From: Ustilaginoidea virens
Taxonomy: Eukaryota > Ascomycota > Sordariomycetes > Hypocreales > Clavicipitaceae
Reading direction: 5' to 3'
Length of the DNA: 64,000 nt
Assembly: GCF_000687475.1 (NCBI RefSeq)
Contig: NC_057316.1
Span: forward strand, 3,596,001-3,660,000
In this document: positions 54,458 to 64,000 of the stretch, piece by piece
How the letters are laid out: each line of letters opens with the position of its first letter
Numbering within the stretch: the stretch's first letter is position 1
Program-made: the position numbers and the translations under genes
The notes under the pieces: generated by a model
Told to the model about the DNA's origin: nothing
Database searches by the model: none
The model's input: the letters and a program-made list of their open reading frames with translations, nothing else

Positions 54458-56462
54458 ATGGCGCCTGCAAAGGACATTCCCAAGTCCAACGCCAGGGCTT
54501 GGGAGGCCCTCACCCCGCCGCTCGCGCAATGGATCCTCGACGCCGTGTCAACCATGGGCTTCCCGCAAATGACGCCCGTCCAAGCAGCCACCCTGCCGCA
54601 CTTTATGGGCAACAAGGACGTCGTCGTCGAGGTTGGGAGCACTCAAACCAAGAGAAACAAAGCCCTAAAATAAAATAAAAAAAAGGAAGAGAACGTTTAA
54701 TCAAAGCTAACCCTGGCACCAAAAATTAAAAAAACAGGCCGTCACTGGCAGCGGCAAAACGCTGGCCTTCCTGATCCCCGTGGTTCACAGGATTCTGCGC
54801 CTCCAGGACCCGACGAAACGACACCACGTCGCTGCCATCATCGTTTCTCCCACGAGAGAGCTCGCCGCGCAGATCCACTCGGTCCTCTTGTCGCTGCTAG
54901 CCTTCCACACGCCGTCCGCCGAGCTGCTGCCGCGCCTCGACGACGACCATGACGACGAGAAACGGCCCTCGACCGCCTTCCCCGTCGTTGTCCCTCAGCT
55001 CCTGGTCGGCGGCACAACGTCGACGGCTCAGGACCTCGCCTTCTTCCTGCGCCACAGCCCCAACGTGCTGATATCGTCCCCCGGGAGACTGGTCGAGCTG
55101 CTGTCGTCGCCGCACGTCCATTGTCCGCAGTCGTCGTTTGAAGTGCTTGTGCTGGACGAGGCTGACCGACTGCTCGACCTGGGCTTCAAGCAGGACCTGC
55201 AGGCCATCCTCTCGCACCTGCCCAAGCAGCGTCGCACCGGCCTCTTCAGCGCTAGCGTGAGCGAAGCCGTCGGCGAAATCATCCGCGTCGGGCTGCGCAA
55301 CCCGGTCAAGATAGAGGTCCGGGTCAAGATGAAGGGTGGCGGCGGCGCCGTCCTGGAGGACAGGAAAACCCCGGCCAGTCTGCGGATGGCGTATCTCGTC
55401 AAGCCGGCGACGCAGAAGCTACCCGCGCTGGGCCAGCTTCTCCAACGCCTCCCCCTGGCGCCCCAGCGGACCATAGTGTTCCTCTCCACCTGTGCCGCCG
55501 TCGACTATTTCCAGCACGTGCTCCCCATGGTGGTCCCCGGCGCCTTCTCGCTGATCCCCCTCCACGGAAAACACGCCGCCAAGGTCCGGGAAAAGAATTT
55601 TGCCCGGTTTGTGCGCTCCGTGTCGCCCACGATCCTCCTCACGACAGACCTGGCGGCCCGAGGCCTGGACATCCCGCAGGTGGATCTCGTCGTGCAGGTG
55701 GACGCGCCGTCCGACCCAAAGGTCTTCATCCACCGAAGTGGGCGGGCCGGGCGGGCCGGGCGCAAGGGCCTGGCCGTCGTGATGCTGCACCCCGGCCGCG
55801 AGGAGGACTACGTCGGGTTCCTGGAGATCCGCAAGACACCCATAACCCCGCTGGACAAGCCCGCCATCTCCGTGTCGGCCGAGGCCGCCGCCGCCGCCAC
55901 GGAGCAGATGCGCGCCCTGGCAAAGACGGACCGAGCCATCTACGACAAGGCCCAGCGGGGGTTCGTCAGCTGGGTGCGCAGCTACGCGGCCCACCAAGCC
56001 ACGTCCATCTTCCGAGTCGCCGACCTCGACTGGGCCGACCTCGCCGACGCCTGGGGCCTGCTCCGCATGCCGCGCATGCCGGAGCTCCGGGCCTGGCCGG
56101 GCGACCGGACGCTCGGCGTCGACCTCGACTGGGACGCCTTCGCCTACCGGGACAAGGCGCGGGAAAAGGCCCGGCAGGACGCCTTGGAGGCCGAGCGCAG
56201 CGGCCAGGCCGCCAAGGCCCGCGCCGGCGAAACGTCGCGCAAGAGGAAGAACGAGGCCTGGAGCGCCAAACACTCCCACGAGGACCTCCGCGTGCAGCGC
56301 CGCGAAAAGAGGCGCCGCAAGAAAGAGGCCGATAAGAAGGCCAGCATGACCGACGACCAGCTCGCCCAGCAGAGCCACCTCGACGACCTGATCCGCCAGG
56401 TCAGGGAGCAGAACGCCGCCGCCGCCAGGGATGACGTCGAGTTCCACGGTTTTGACGAGTAG
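54458..56462 (+). CDS. SPB4: DEAD-box rRNA helicase Spb4
   Basis: Two exons: 54458-54631 and 54738-56462, giving 632 residues. The 106-bp intron (GTTGGG to CAG, with CTAAC) joins NKDVVVE to [14 protein letters not shown] exactly at Walker A. Motifs in order: Q-motif region [28 protein letters not shown]; Ia [34 protein letters not shown] (the usual SAT is changed); [30 protein letters not shown]. The C-terminal extension includes [10 protein letters not shown] and [17 protein letters not shown], with a basic [20 protein letters not shown] stretch as in Spb4/DDX55. Spb4 acts on pre-60S particles in the nucleolus. The intron donor GTTGGG is weak, but frame and motif continuity support it. Confidence 0.94.
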
Positions 56463-57846
56463 ACTGGCCGGCCCCATTGCAGAGTTGCGTACATGCACAA
56501 CCCGCCCCCCCGGGGGCCGAGCCACGACCGTTTATGCTCGTCGTCTGTGGGCGGTTGCAGAAACCCACGCCGCAGGCGTAATCAGGGACGCCGTGCGCCG
56601 TGACGACGCCGTCCCGGAAAGCAGAGGGGCATGCATGCCGTCGCCGTCGCGTTTGGCCTTCTCCGAGCCGTTTGTCGAAAGCGGATTTGTCCGTGACCAC
56701 GACCCGGCCGTCTCGGGCGCGCGCTTGGGCATCCGTCGCCGTGGGGGACCCTTTTCAGCGATGGGAAAAGCGGTTGAGGAAGCCTGGGTTCCCTTTGCCA
56801 AGGGCGGCTGGTGTTTTTTTTTTTTTTTTTTTAGGTGTCCTGCCACGAGATGGAGAGCGTGGACGCCGCCGGCGGGTTTCGTCCATGACCAGGGCCACAG
56901 ACGTGACGTGACTTTGACGCGACGTTGCCAAGACGGTCTGGTCACGGCCTGGTCGCCGCTCTCTCTGGCACTGACCCACGGTTCGCCTTGGCCTGTACAT
57001 GCAACTATCTAGAGTAGCCTGCACGTAGCCTGCATGTAGCCTGCATGTAGCCTGCACCACCCATACCGATACAGATACATCCCCGGCTTTGCGCCTTCAA
57101 ATAAAGCTCGCATTCCTCGGCAAAGGCATTGATATCGATTTCGTGATTAAACTTTTTTGCATTGTACCAAAACCACTCACTGCCTAGAGACGTCTACGAC
57201 CGCGCACTCATCATCTCCTCTATAGCATGCCGACACGGACCAATCTCCCAAAAACCATGGTGTGTGAAATCATCTCCCTCTGCATTCTGCCTCTCGTTCA
57301 GTATACTTGTCGTGGCTTCGTTTGCTCCAACCAATCTTGGGTGGCAGGGGGGGTAATCCTTTTGCATCCCCAATCCAACAGCGCCGCCAACAGGGGTGGC
57401 CTTTCGTCGAGCCCATCGACCACTTGGCTCGGCGAAACAGGAAGCTTGTTGCTTGCGTGCTGCTCGATTTTCTTTTTTCCCCCTTTCATTGTTTCTTTGA
57501 ACCTCATCCTCCTTTCCCCCCCTCCCCCCCCCCCCCCATTTTTTTTTTTAGTTGATTCTTTCTTTTTCTTTTTTTTTTTTCTTCGAAAAATCGCATCTCC
57601 GGTGCTTTTCCTGTTCCACATCTGGATTCTGATATCACTACACATGAGGAAACTTGGATACCACCAGCCTGCTGATTAAAAGGGTGCATCGAGTTTCTGG
57701 GAGAGGGGCTTTGGTCATCAAAACCTTCACAAACCGTAAAACTGCCAGCCATCCCCATTTCCAGCCTGCGACGCCATCTCGTCCAGGGTTGCTGATTTCC
57801 TCACTTCCTTCGCCGGTCCATACTCGCTTCTGAGCTCTTCGTTCAG
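56463..57846. other. Gap between convergent SPB4 and CRM1
   Basis: It holds 3' regions, a T run (56814-56832), an 11-base tandem repeat (57014-57057) and a C/T-rich stretch with C and T homopolymers (57518-57582). No gene is supported. Confidence 0.45.
57014..57057. repeat. GTAGCCTGCAT tandem repeat, four 11-base units
   Basis: Two perfect central units and two with a terminal C instead of T. Unit length equals that of the array at 54191-54223, but the sequence differs. Confidence 0.93.
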
Positions 57847-60800
57847 TCAAAGCTCCTCGTCCTCCAACTCGGACGGCTTCAGCAGACCGCCCACCTTCTG
57901 TCGTCTCTCCATATCGGCAGCCTTCGCGTCACGCTCTTGCTGTTCCTTCTCCTCGGCGAATAGCTCGGCATTGTCGCCAGCAAACTCTTTGAGGGAAATG
58001 AGAAAGTCTCGCAGATTCAACCGGAACTTGTCGTACTGGGTATTGAGCGAAAACAACCCTTCTACAAAGCTCGCCACCTGGGCACTACTGCCACGTCAAT
58101 CTCCACACGTGTACCAAGGCAAGGGGAGCAGCAGAAAAGAATCAGAAGAAAAGATGGGGGGGATGTGGGGGGGGGGATAAACGTACGCTTGCAGATTGGG
58201 GAAAGCATTCCGTAGCAGAGTAGCCACAGAGTTTCCTAGGTATTCCTTATTGCTGGTGCCAACCTGGGCCTGCTCAGGGGTGTAGATGGGACCCTGGATC
58301 TTCGGCGGTGTGCCATCTGCTGGGTAGACGTAGTAGAACAGCTTCATCAGCAGCATGGATTGCGTCTTGAAGCCAGCCTTGTGATCGCTGTCAGTGACAA
58401 CAAACAAGACGTCCTGCAAAATCGTCATGAAGAAGCGTTGGAAGAAAGCGTTGGCCGTTCCCAGATCCGTCTTCTCGGCAATGTTGGTGATCAGTTCAAG
58501 GCACATGTTTAGGCCAGCCGCCTCGACATCGCGGTTGTCGTGCTTGAACGCCCAAGAGCAAGAGTCGATAACAAACTTGAACTGGTTGTTATCCAGCTTC
58601 AGCAGAGCCGGGAAACAGTGCAAGTTGATGGCGCGCAAAAGATTGAAAAACTCCACTCGGTGTTCCGGGAACTCTGAGAAGTCCTTGTTGATCATTTCCA
58701 GCGTACATTCAAAGACATTCTCCATAATGGTCGGCACCTGGTCCTCCATCAGGGCTGAGAGCTTCGTGATAATGGTAGACATGGCCTTCAGAACCTCGGC
58801 GTCTCGGGCACCAGGAACGTTGCGGTTGTAATCGACAAGCACGCAATCAAGCAAGGGAGGAGCCATTTGCACCCGAACAGCCTGCAAATCCTCAGCCTTA
58901 TCGACATATGTCTCGATGAGCTTCAAGATTTCCTTCTTGATGGTCCGCAGCCCCCGAACCTTGGGCATCTTTGTAGCCAGTTCGCCTAGATCCTGCCATT
59001 AGATTCATCCTCCTCCTCGAGAAGATCAGAGAAAAAGTGAAACAGGGGTGGGGTTGGACGGTAAGGGTAATAGAAGCTTACCGTCTCGAGCAACAGCTTC
59101 GGATATTAGGCCACTGGTTGCCCGATACATCTCCAACATGTCATGATAGATTCGGCCGATCTGCGGGTAAAAGTAGGGCCCAATAGAGGAGCATGCCGAC
59201 ACATTAGTCTTCATGATGTTACCGATTACCTTGATGGTCTCTGCATCTTGCAAGATGGATGGGTTCACAGTAGCCTGCTTGATGATCTCATCCCAAGCGG
59301 CATTAGGGATATTCATTAAATCGGCCAGAAGGCGTTCCTGTTGGTGCTTATTGCCTTGAGCGGCAACCATGTAGCCGCATGCCTCGTAAAAAGTATGTAC
59401 TTGCTGGGGAGTGAGGTCGCACGTAATCTTGCCCATATTTCTCACAATCTCTTCGATGAACGGCTCCTGCTCGCTTGGCTGGAGCGCAACAAAGTGTCGA
59501 CGACATTGCCGCGCAATCTTGATGAAGGTGTCACAGGCCATGTCTTGCACACCTGCAGGGAGCAGAGTCAGTCGTCATGCGTCCAGCCGGTCAGGATGAG
59601 GCTCACGCAGCAAACCCGAAAAGCTGAGGGAGAAAAAAAAAAAAAAAAAAGAACAAGGGGCATGGGGCATGGGGCATGGATAGCTCTCATCTTACCCTCG
59701 TGAGACTCGTGCATAAACTCGAACAGCTTATTGACAACCGTCTTAAGGAATTTCCAGTGCGCCTTGAGGAATCGGGGGTATTGACCGACAATGTACATGA
59801 TGTTGCTGGCCACCACGGCCTTGTTGTCCTTTCCGCGCTTCATCTCCGTGAGGCCCAGAAGATCCTTGATAACGGTGACAAGGAACCGTTTCTCGGTTTC
59901 TTCATTCATGGCCAAAGAGATGGATCCAATTGCCCAACACAGGACATTGCAGTTGTGCCATGACCATTCGGTACCGTCGACCTGACGGGCCAGTTTTTCC
60001 GTCATGATGTTCTCGGTGTCAACCACATCCAAATGTGTGAGATAAACCAGGCACTCCCTGATCGTCTTGTACAACTGGACCGTGTCACTTTCCTTGACGA
60101 ACTCTCGAACAATCTCGCCTTCGTCGTTTTCAACAATGAGTACTTCCTCGGGCCGAACCATTCTTTCGATCATGACAACACGCAGGTTCGAAAGAACTTC
60201 GTTGTACTTGTGCTTGCGGAGCGGGTAATTCATCAAAAGCGTAGGGTTTGGGGCACCGCTGCCGGACATGCCTCCGACAGCCATGAGTGGGTTGAGATCG
60301 GTAATGGGTAGTTGCTGCATTTCCTCATACAGCTCTTGAACGAGCTTTAGCCAATAGTCCAGGCAAATCTTGAAAATTTCACGGTCGTCGATCTGGGATA
60401 TTCTGATCAGGTAGTAGTGCCCATGCATCAGGTAGTCTCGATTCGGGAGGTTCTCGATGAGCTGTGCGTGGTCAGATCATGCCAGTTTCCCGTGACAAAG
60501 CAGATGCAAAGAAATAAGAGGAAGGAGGGGGGGGGGTATAGTTTTGTCAGACGTACGTTCAAGTGTGTTCCAAAAAAATTGCAGAGAAAGAGGGCCAGGT
60601 TTTGGACAAATTCTTGGTCCCTAGAGTTGCTGCTAGGGTACGTGGTCTTCAAGTCGAGTGAGACGGGGATAATGTCCGCAATCGTGGTTAGGACCTCGGT
60701 GAACATCTTGACGAGCTGTTCATCGTAAGAGTTGGCCTGGCCTGCGCCGCCGGTCTGGAGACCGCCAATTTCCGTCAGGCATTGCAGAGTAACGTTGCGG

Positions 60801-61994
60801 AACTCGGGTACGGATAAAAAGCGAGTGCGCAGGGTGTCAATGAGGTTCGTTTCAAAGATGTAGCCGAGCGGAATCCAGTTACAGAATCGTAAGAGAGTCT
60901 CGAGAGTGGCGTGAACCAGGCTGGGGAGGTCGGCGGTCGTCAAAACTTCTTGACACAGCTGGAAAATCTGCGAAAACTCAGCGCACATCGTCTGCTTAAG
61001 ATTCCTTGTTTTCGTCGAGGTCATTTGTTCCGCAGAGTAATCAAAGACTTCCTCCGACAACAATCGCAAGATGATCATGTTGTTCTCGCAAATGGACAGG
61101 TTCGCGTGGCAAGACGAGATGATCTCGTTGATAAAGGTGGGCCAGTTGTGAGGCCATTCTTGCTTCAAAACGGAGATGAGCACAAGGTTCAGCTTGTTGA
61201 GGAGGGTTTTGTTGCGCTTTAAAGATTCTTCGGAACTGGAGCACTGGATAATGAACTGTACGATGAAGTTTCGGATGCCTGGACATCAAAGTTAGACTGC
61301 GAGATTGCGCGTTGACACACCGGAAGCTCAGCAGTGAACAAACCTTGGCACTGATCGCGGGGCAGCACCTTCCATCTTGTCATGATGACATGGTCGAGGA
61401 CCTGCAAACCCAAGTCTTGATGTCAAGAGTTAGCTTCCTGGTACAATGAGGCAAAAAGAGGGCCGCAAACAGAAAACGCCGCCGCAGAAAGCGAGATAGA
61501 TTCGTAAGCTGCATACATTTTGTTTGTGGATATTGGGCGCTCGAGAGAATTTTGTCCACCAGAAGCCAAGCATCGGGATCTTCTTTGAACTGCGATTCCA
61601 TGAGTTAGCCAACAGCCTCGGGATTCGTGCATTTTTAGTTTCCTCCCTCCCTGTCAGCCACTTTATTTCCCGGTACTTTTCAGTCCATCCGTTCCTTGTA
61701 GCATATACGGGAGATCGATCAGCTGGCATGTTGGGAGGGCCGTGATTCTTTACCTGGTTGAGTGCAGCTTGGGCGGCTTTTTGCTGTACATTGCAAACAA
61801 GACGGCCGAGTCAGCGCATAATGCCCGATAACTTTGCGTTTGGATTTTTGTTTTGTTTTCTTTTCAAAAAAAAAAAAAAGAAAAGAAAAATCGAGAGAGC
61901 ATCTTTGTGCGGAAATCGATGAACTTACCTGATCTCCGCGACCTTCATAGAAGGTGCGGACCGTGGTGTCGAGCTCTTCAATTGTAACAGCCAT
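57847..61994 (-). CDS. CRM1: Nuclear export receptor Crm1 (exportin-1)
   Basis: Nine exons on the minus strand: 61994-61929, 61783-61754, 61589-61517, 61415-61344, 61278-60557, 60461-59696, 59552-59082, 58985-58187 and 58084-57847. They give 1078 residues, the usual family length. The importin-beta N-terminal part is read through four small exons ([69 protein letters not shown]). The NES-groove region ([20 protein letters not shown]) carries Thr at residue 526 (codon 59847-59849), where the leptomycin-binding Cys sits in human CRM1. The C-terminus is acidic ([10 protein letters not shown]). Crm1 with RanGTP carries leucine-rich-NES cargo and pre-60S/40S particles out of the nucleus. The last acceptor is a tandem CAGTAG; I use the TAG. 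Confidence 0.96.
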
Positions 61995-63419
61995 GGCCTG
62001 AGCGAGACGAGGCTCACGACGAGGGGAAACAAAACCAAGGGCGGGGGAAAAGAAACCTCGCGGGGCTTATCAACAGCTGGCAAGGCAATACAGCGCACAG
62101 AAGGCCAAGGCGGACAACGCGGTAAAGCAAGGGGAAAAGAAAAGCTCCGATGGGTATGGCGAGAAAGGAAAATGCAGTGCGTATATGATGGGGGGGGGGG
62201 GGGGGGAGCAGGAGGAGAAAGGCAGAGGAAGAAGAAGCAGCTGGTACTATGATGCGGTTGGCAGCCTGCTGGTTGGTTGGTGGTGGCGGATTGGTGGGAT
62301 GGACCTGGCACCTGGCACCTGGCGCGGAGAAGAGAAAAAAAGAACGAGACCAAGTGCAAAGACCCCGCCCAGTTGACCCAGCAGTGGTCCAGTAGATAAG
62401 ATAAGGACATGTGCATAGCAATAGCAGCTGGTGGGTGGGAGGCGGGGGAGGAGGGGGATTTCCCACTGTGTCACGTCACCACCATAAAACATGTATCAAT
62501 CCCGCGCACGCCAGGTTTATGCCATTTCTATCTGCCTTGTAACAGCTTTTCTCAAGGACCAGTTTGGCTTTGGGAAGAAGAAGTGCAACCTTTCAAATGT
62601 ATCAGGTACCTAGAGTGTAGCCTCATGATCCCTCCGTGTCTACACTGTACAGTGCACGGTTTGCGCAAAAACTACACCCAGCGTCAGGGTAACAAGTTGC
62701 TCTCGACGAGCAGTGCGCTGAAGCTGAAGGCCTCCTCCCATTTACACCAAATGAGAATACCCCGTAAGAGCTTCTGCATCTGCATCAGCATCCTTTCTGT
62801 CCTCGAACCCTCGGGATAGGTCGTGCTCCATACGGCGGACGTAATGTGGAGCTTTTACGTCTGTGGCACCGACACACTTGTCTGGACCCCGTTCGTGTGG
62901 CGTCCGCATTCAAATTGATCGGATCGGACCAGTATCTGGTGTGGCTGGTGGGCGATTTGCTTGGCGCTACCGTGGACAGCCTCAAGTGAGGCAACCTCAT
63001 AAAAAGGGCTTAAAAAAAGAGGGAGAGAGAGAGAGAAGAAAGTTTCCCCAGGCGCAACTCACATCTCACCAACACCAGCTGCAGGTACTCGCTCTTCGTC
63101 ACCGCCCCAGCTCGCTCCTTCATCCGGCGCTCGGGACACCGCGATGCCAGTGCGTGACGTGCGCAGCCTTGCTTGGGCTGAGATTCGAGGCCGAATCTCG
63201 CCAGCCAGCAAACACGGGTTACTTTTTACATAGCCCTAGGCAGCTGGGTTCTCCTTGCGATGCCAAGAATTTTCTCAACAAGGGTCAAATACCAGACTCC
63301 ATCCTGACGCTGTGTATCGTTTACAGCCGAGCAAATCGCTTCTGTTTCGTGCCGTGCAATACAACTCGTGCGTGTATGAGCCAGAGCAGAACAGACCATT
63401 GTGCTTTCCCGCAGTCGAC
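61995..63419. other. Upstream region of CRM1 and gap before the kinase-like gene
   Basis: It holds the CRM1 promoter at the left, a G17 run (62190-62206), a CACCTGG repeat near 62309-62321, TACCTAG near 62607 and a GA run near 63019-63036. No independent gene is supported. The kinase-like gene to the right could begin further upstream than I call it, through an unseen exon. Confidence 0.45.
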
Positions 63420-64000
63420 ATGGAGCTCTTCCAGCAAGGCGAGATGTGGGCTCCACAGGACGATGGCAGTGTAGAATTCGCCTTCACAAAATACATCATC
63501 AAGGGACCCAGTTACCAATACTTCTACGCCGATTCTGAAAAGAAGATGAAGCCTTCCCCTTCGTTAGCGGATATAGAGGGACTCGACTTGGTCCCAATAT
63601 CGGTCCAAGACAGTTGGCCGCTGTTCTCCGACCAGTTCTCGCGGGCACCAGACCTCTCTCCATCCAAGTACTAACTCAAGGAAGCATCCCTGCTGGATTA
63701 CGACACTTCATCGTCGGCCAAACTCCTGCTCGACCTCGGCAACCTGGTGTTGAATGAAGCTTCAGTCTGCGAAATCTTGAAAGCCAACCCGCATCCCAAC
63801 ATTGCCACTTACACAGGCTGTGCTGTCGTCGGCGGGCGGATACAAGGACTGTGTTTCGTGAGATACGCCATGACACTGAGTGAGAGATTGCGGCGAGACA
63901 CCGAGACTTTCGACAAGGAGGCCTGTCTACGAGAGGTAGAACTGGGCATTCGGCATTTGCACTCCCTAGGGCTTGTTCACAATGACATCAACCCGGCAAA
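63420..64000 (+). pseudogene. Protein-kinase-like gene, interrupted by an in-frame TAA and cut by the window end
   Basis: The frame from the ATG at 63420 reads MELFQQGEMWAPQDDG and SVEFAFTKYIIKGPSYQYFY up to SPSKY. It meets TAA at 63672-63674 and continues in the same frame to the window end. The continuation has LLDYDTSSSAKLLLDLGNLV, EASVCEILKANPHPNIATY, GLCFVRYAMTLSERLRR and HLHSLGLVHNDINPA. That is the C-lobe start of an atypical protein kinase, with HND in place of the usual HRD catalytic loop. No glycine loop is obvious. The family resembles multi-copy kinase-domain proteins of hypocrealean fungi. Either the stop is real (pseudogene), or an intron I cannot place removes it: the stop lies in TACTAAC, a perfect branch-site word. 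The substrate is unknown. Confidence 0.65.

Overview
This window looks like nuclear DNA of a filamentous ascomycete, most likely a sordariomycete and probably of the order Hypocreales. Genes carry several short introns (about 50-210 bp) with GTRNGT-type donors and CTAAC/CTGAC branch sites. The products are typical fungal housekeeping proteins. Intergenic DNA is rich in homopolymer tracts and in short palindromic words such as TACGGAGTA and GGTACCTA. The species cannot be fixed from the sequence.

Layout, left to right. 0.8-6.3 kb: an ER-lumen Hsp70-like chaperone of the Lhs1/Grp170 type (HDEL-terminated, with a strange KDK-repeat tail), convergent with a secreted pepsin-type aspartyl protease. 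8.1-8.8 kb: a small three-exon coiled-coil protein. 10.4-11.4 kb: the only clear mobile DNA. It is a deleted MULE-type element with 127-bp inverted repeats and a perfect 9-bp target duplication, sitting inside the last codons of a piggyBac-like transposase relic. 12.3-14.1 kb: a type II membrane glycosyltransferase with a serine-rich stem. 17.9-19.5 kb: the anaphase-promoting complex subunit Doc1/Apc10. 20.8-22.1 kb: a stomatin-family SPFH protein.

23.2-30.0 kb is a compact growth-gene block: NOP58 (rRNA modification) head-to-head with VMA6 (V-ATPase subunit d), then the mitochondrial ribosomal protein uS15m head-to-head with cytosolic RPS0 (uS2). 31.7-37.7 kb: a very large RasGEF of the LTE1 type. 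41.1-45.3 kb: SEC18 (NSF) head-to-head with a LENG1-like protein that starts with an 8-base exon. 45.5-49.4 kb: a possible lipocalin-like protein, a small fungal protein of unknown function, and a KxDL-motif (BLOC-1-type) subunit. 52.3-56.5 kb: diacylglycerol kinase DGK1 head-to-head with the rRNA helicase SPB4. 57.8-62.0 kb: the nuclear exportin CRM1 in nine exons. The right edge holds the start of a protein-kinase-like gene interrupted by a stop codon and cut by the window end.

There is no obvious biosynthetic cluster, viral insert or CRISPR array. Together the genes serve ribosome synthesis (NOP58, SPB4, RPS0, uS15m, and CRM1 for subunit export), the secretory and endomembrane system (LHS1, SEC18, VMA6, DGK1, KxDL protein, glycosyltransferase, protease) and the cell cycle (APC10, LTE1). 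Exon boundaries were placed by reading-frame continuity, splice consensus and remembered family sequences. Every multi-exon model given here sums to a multiple of three.
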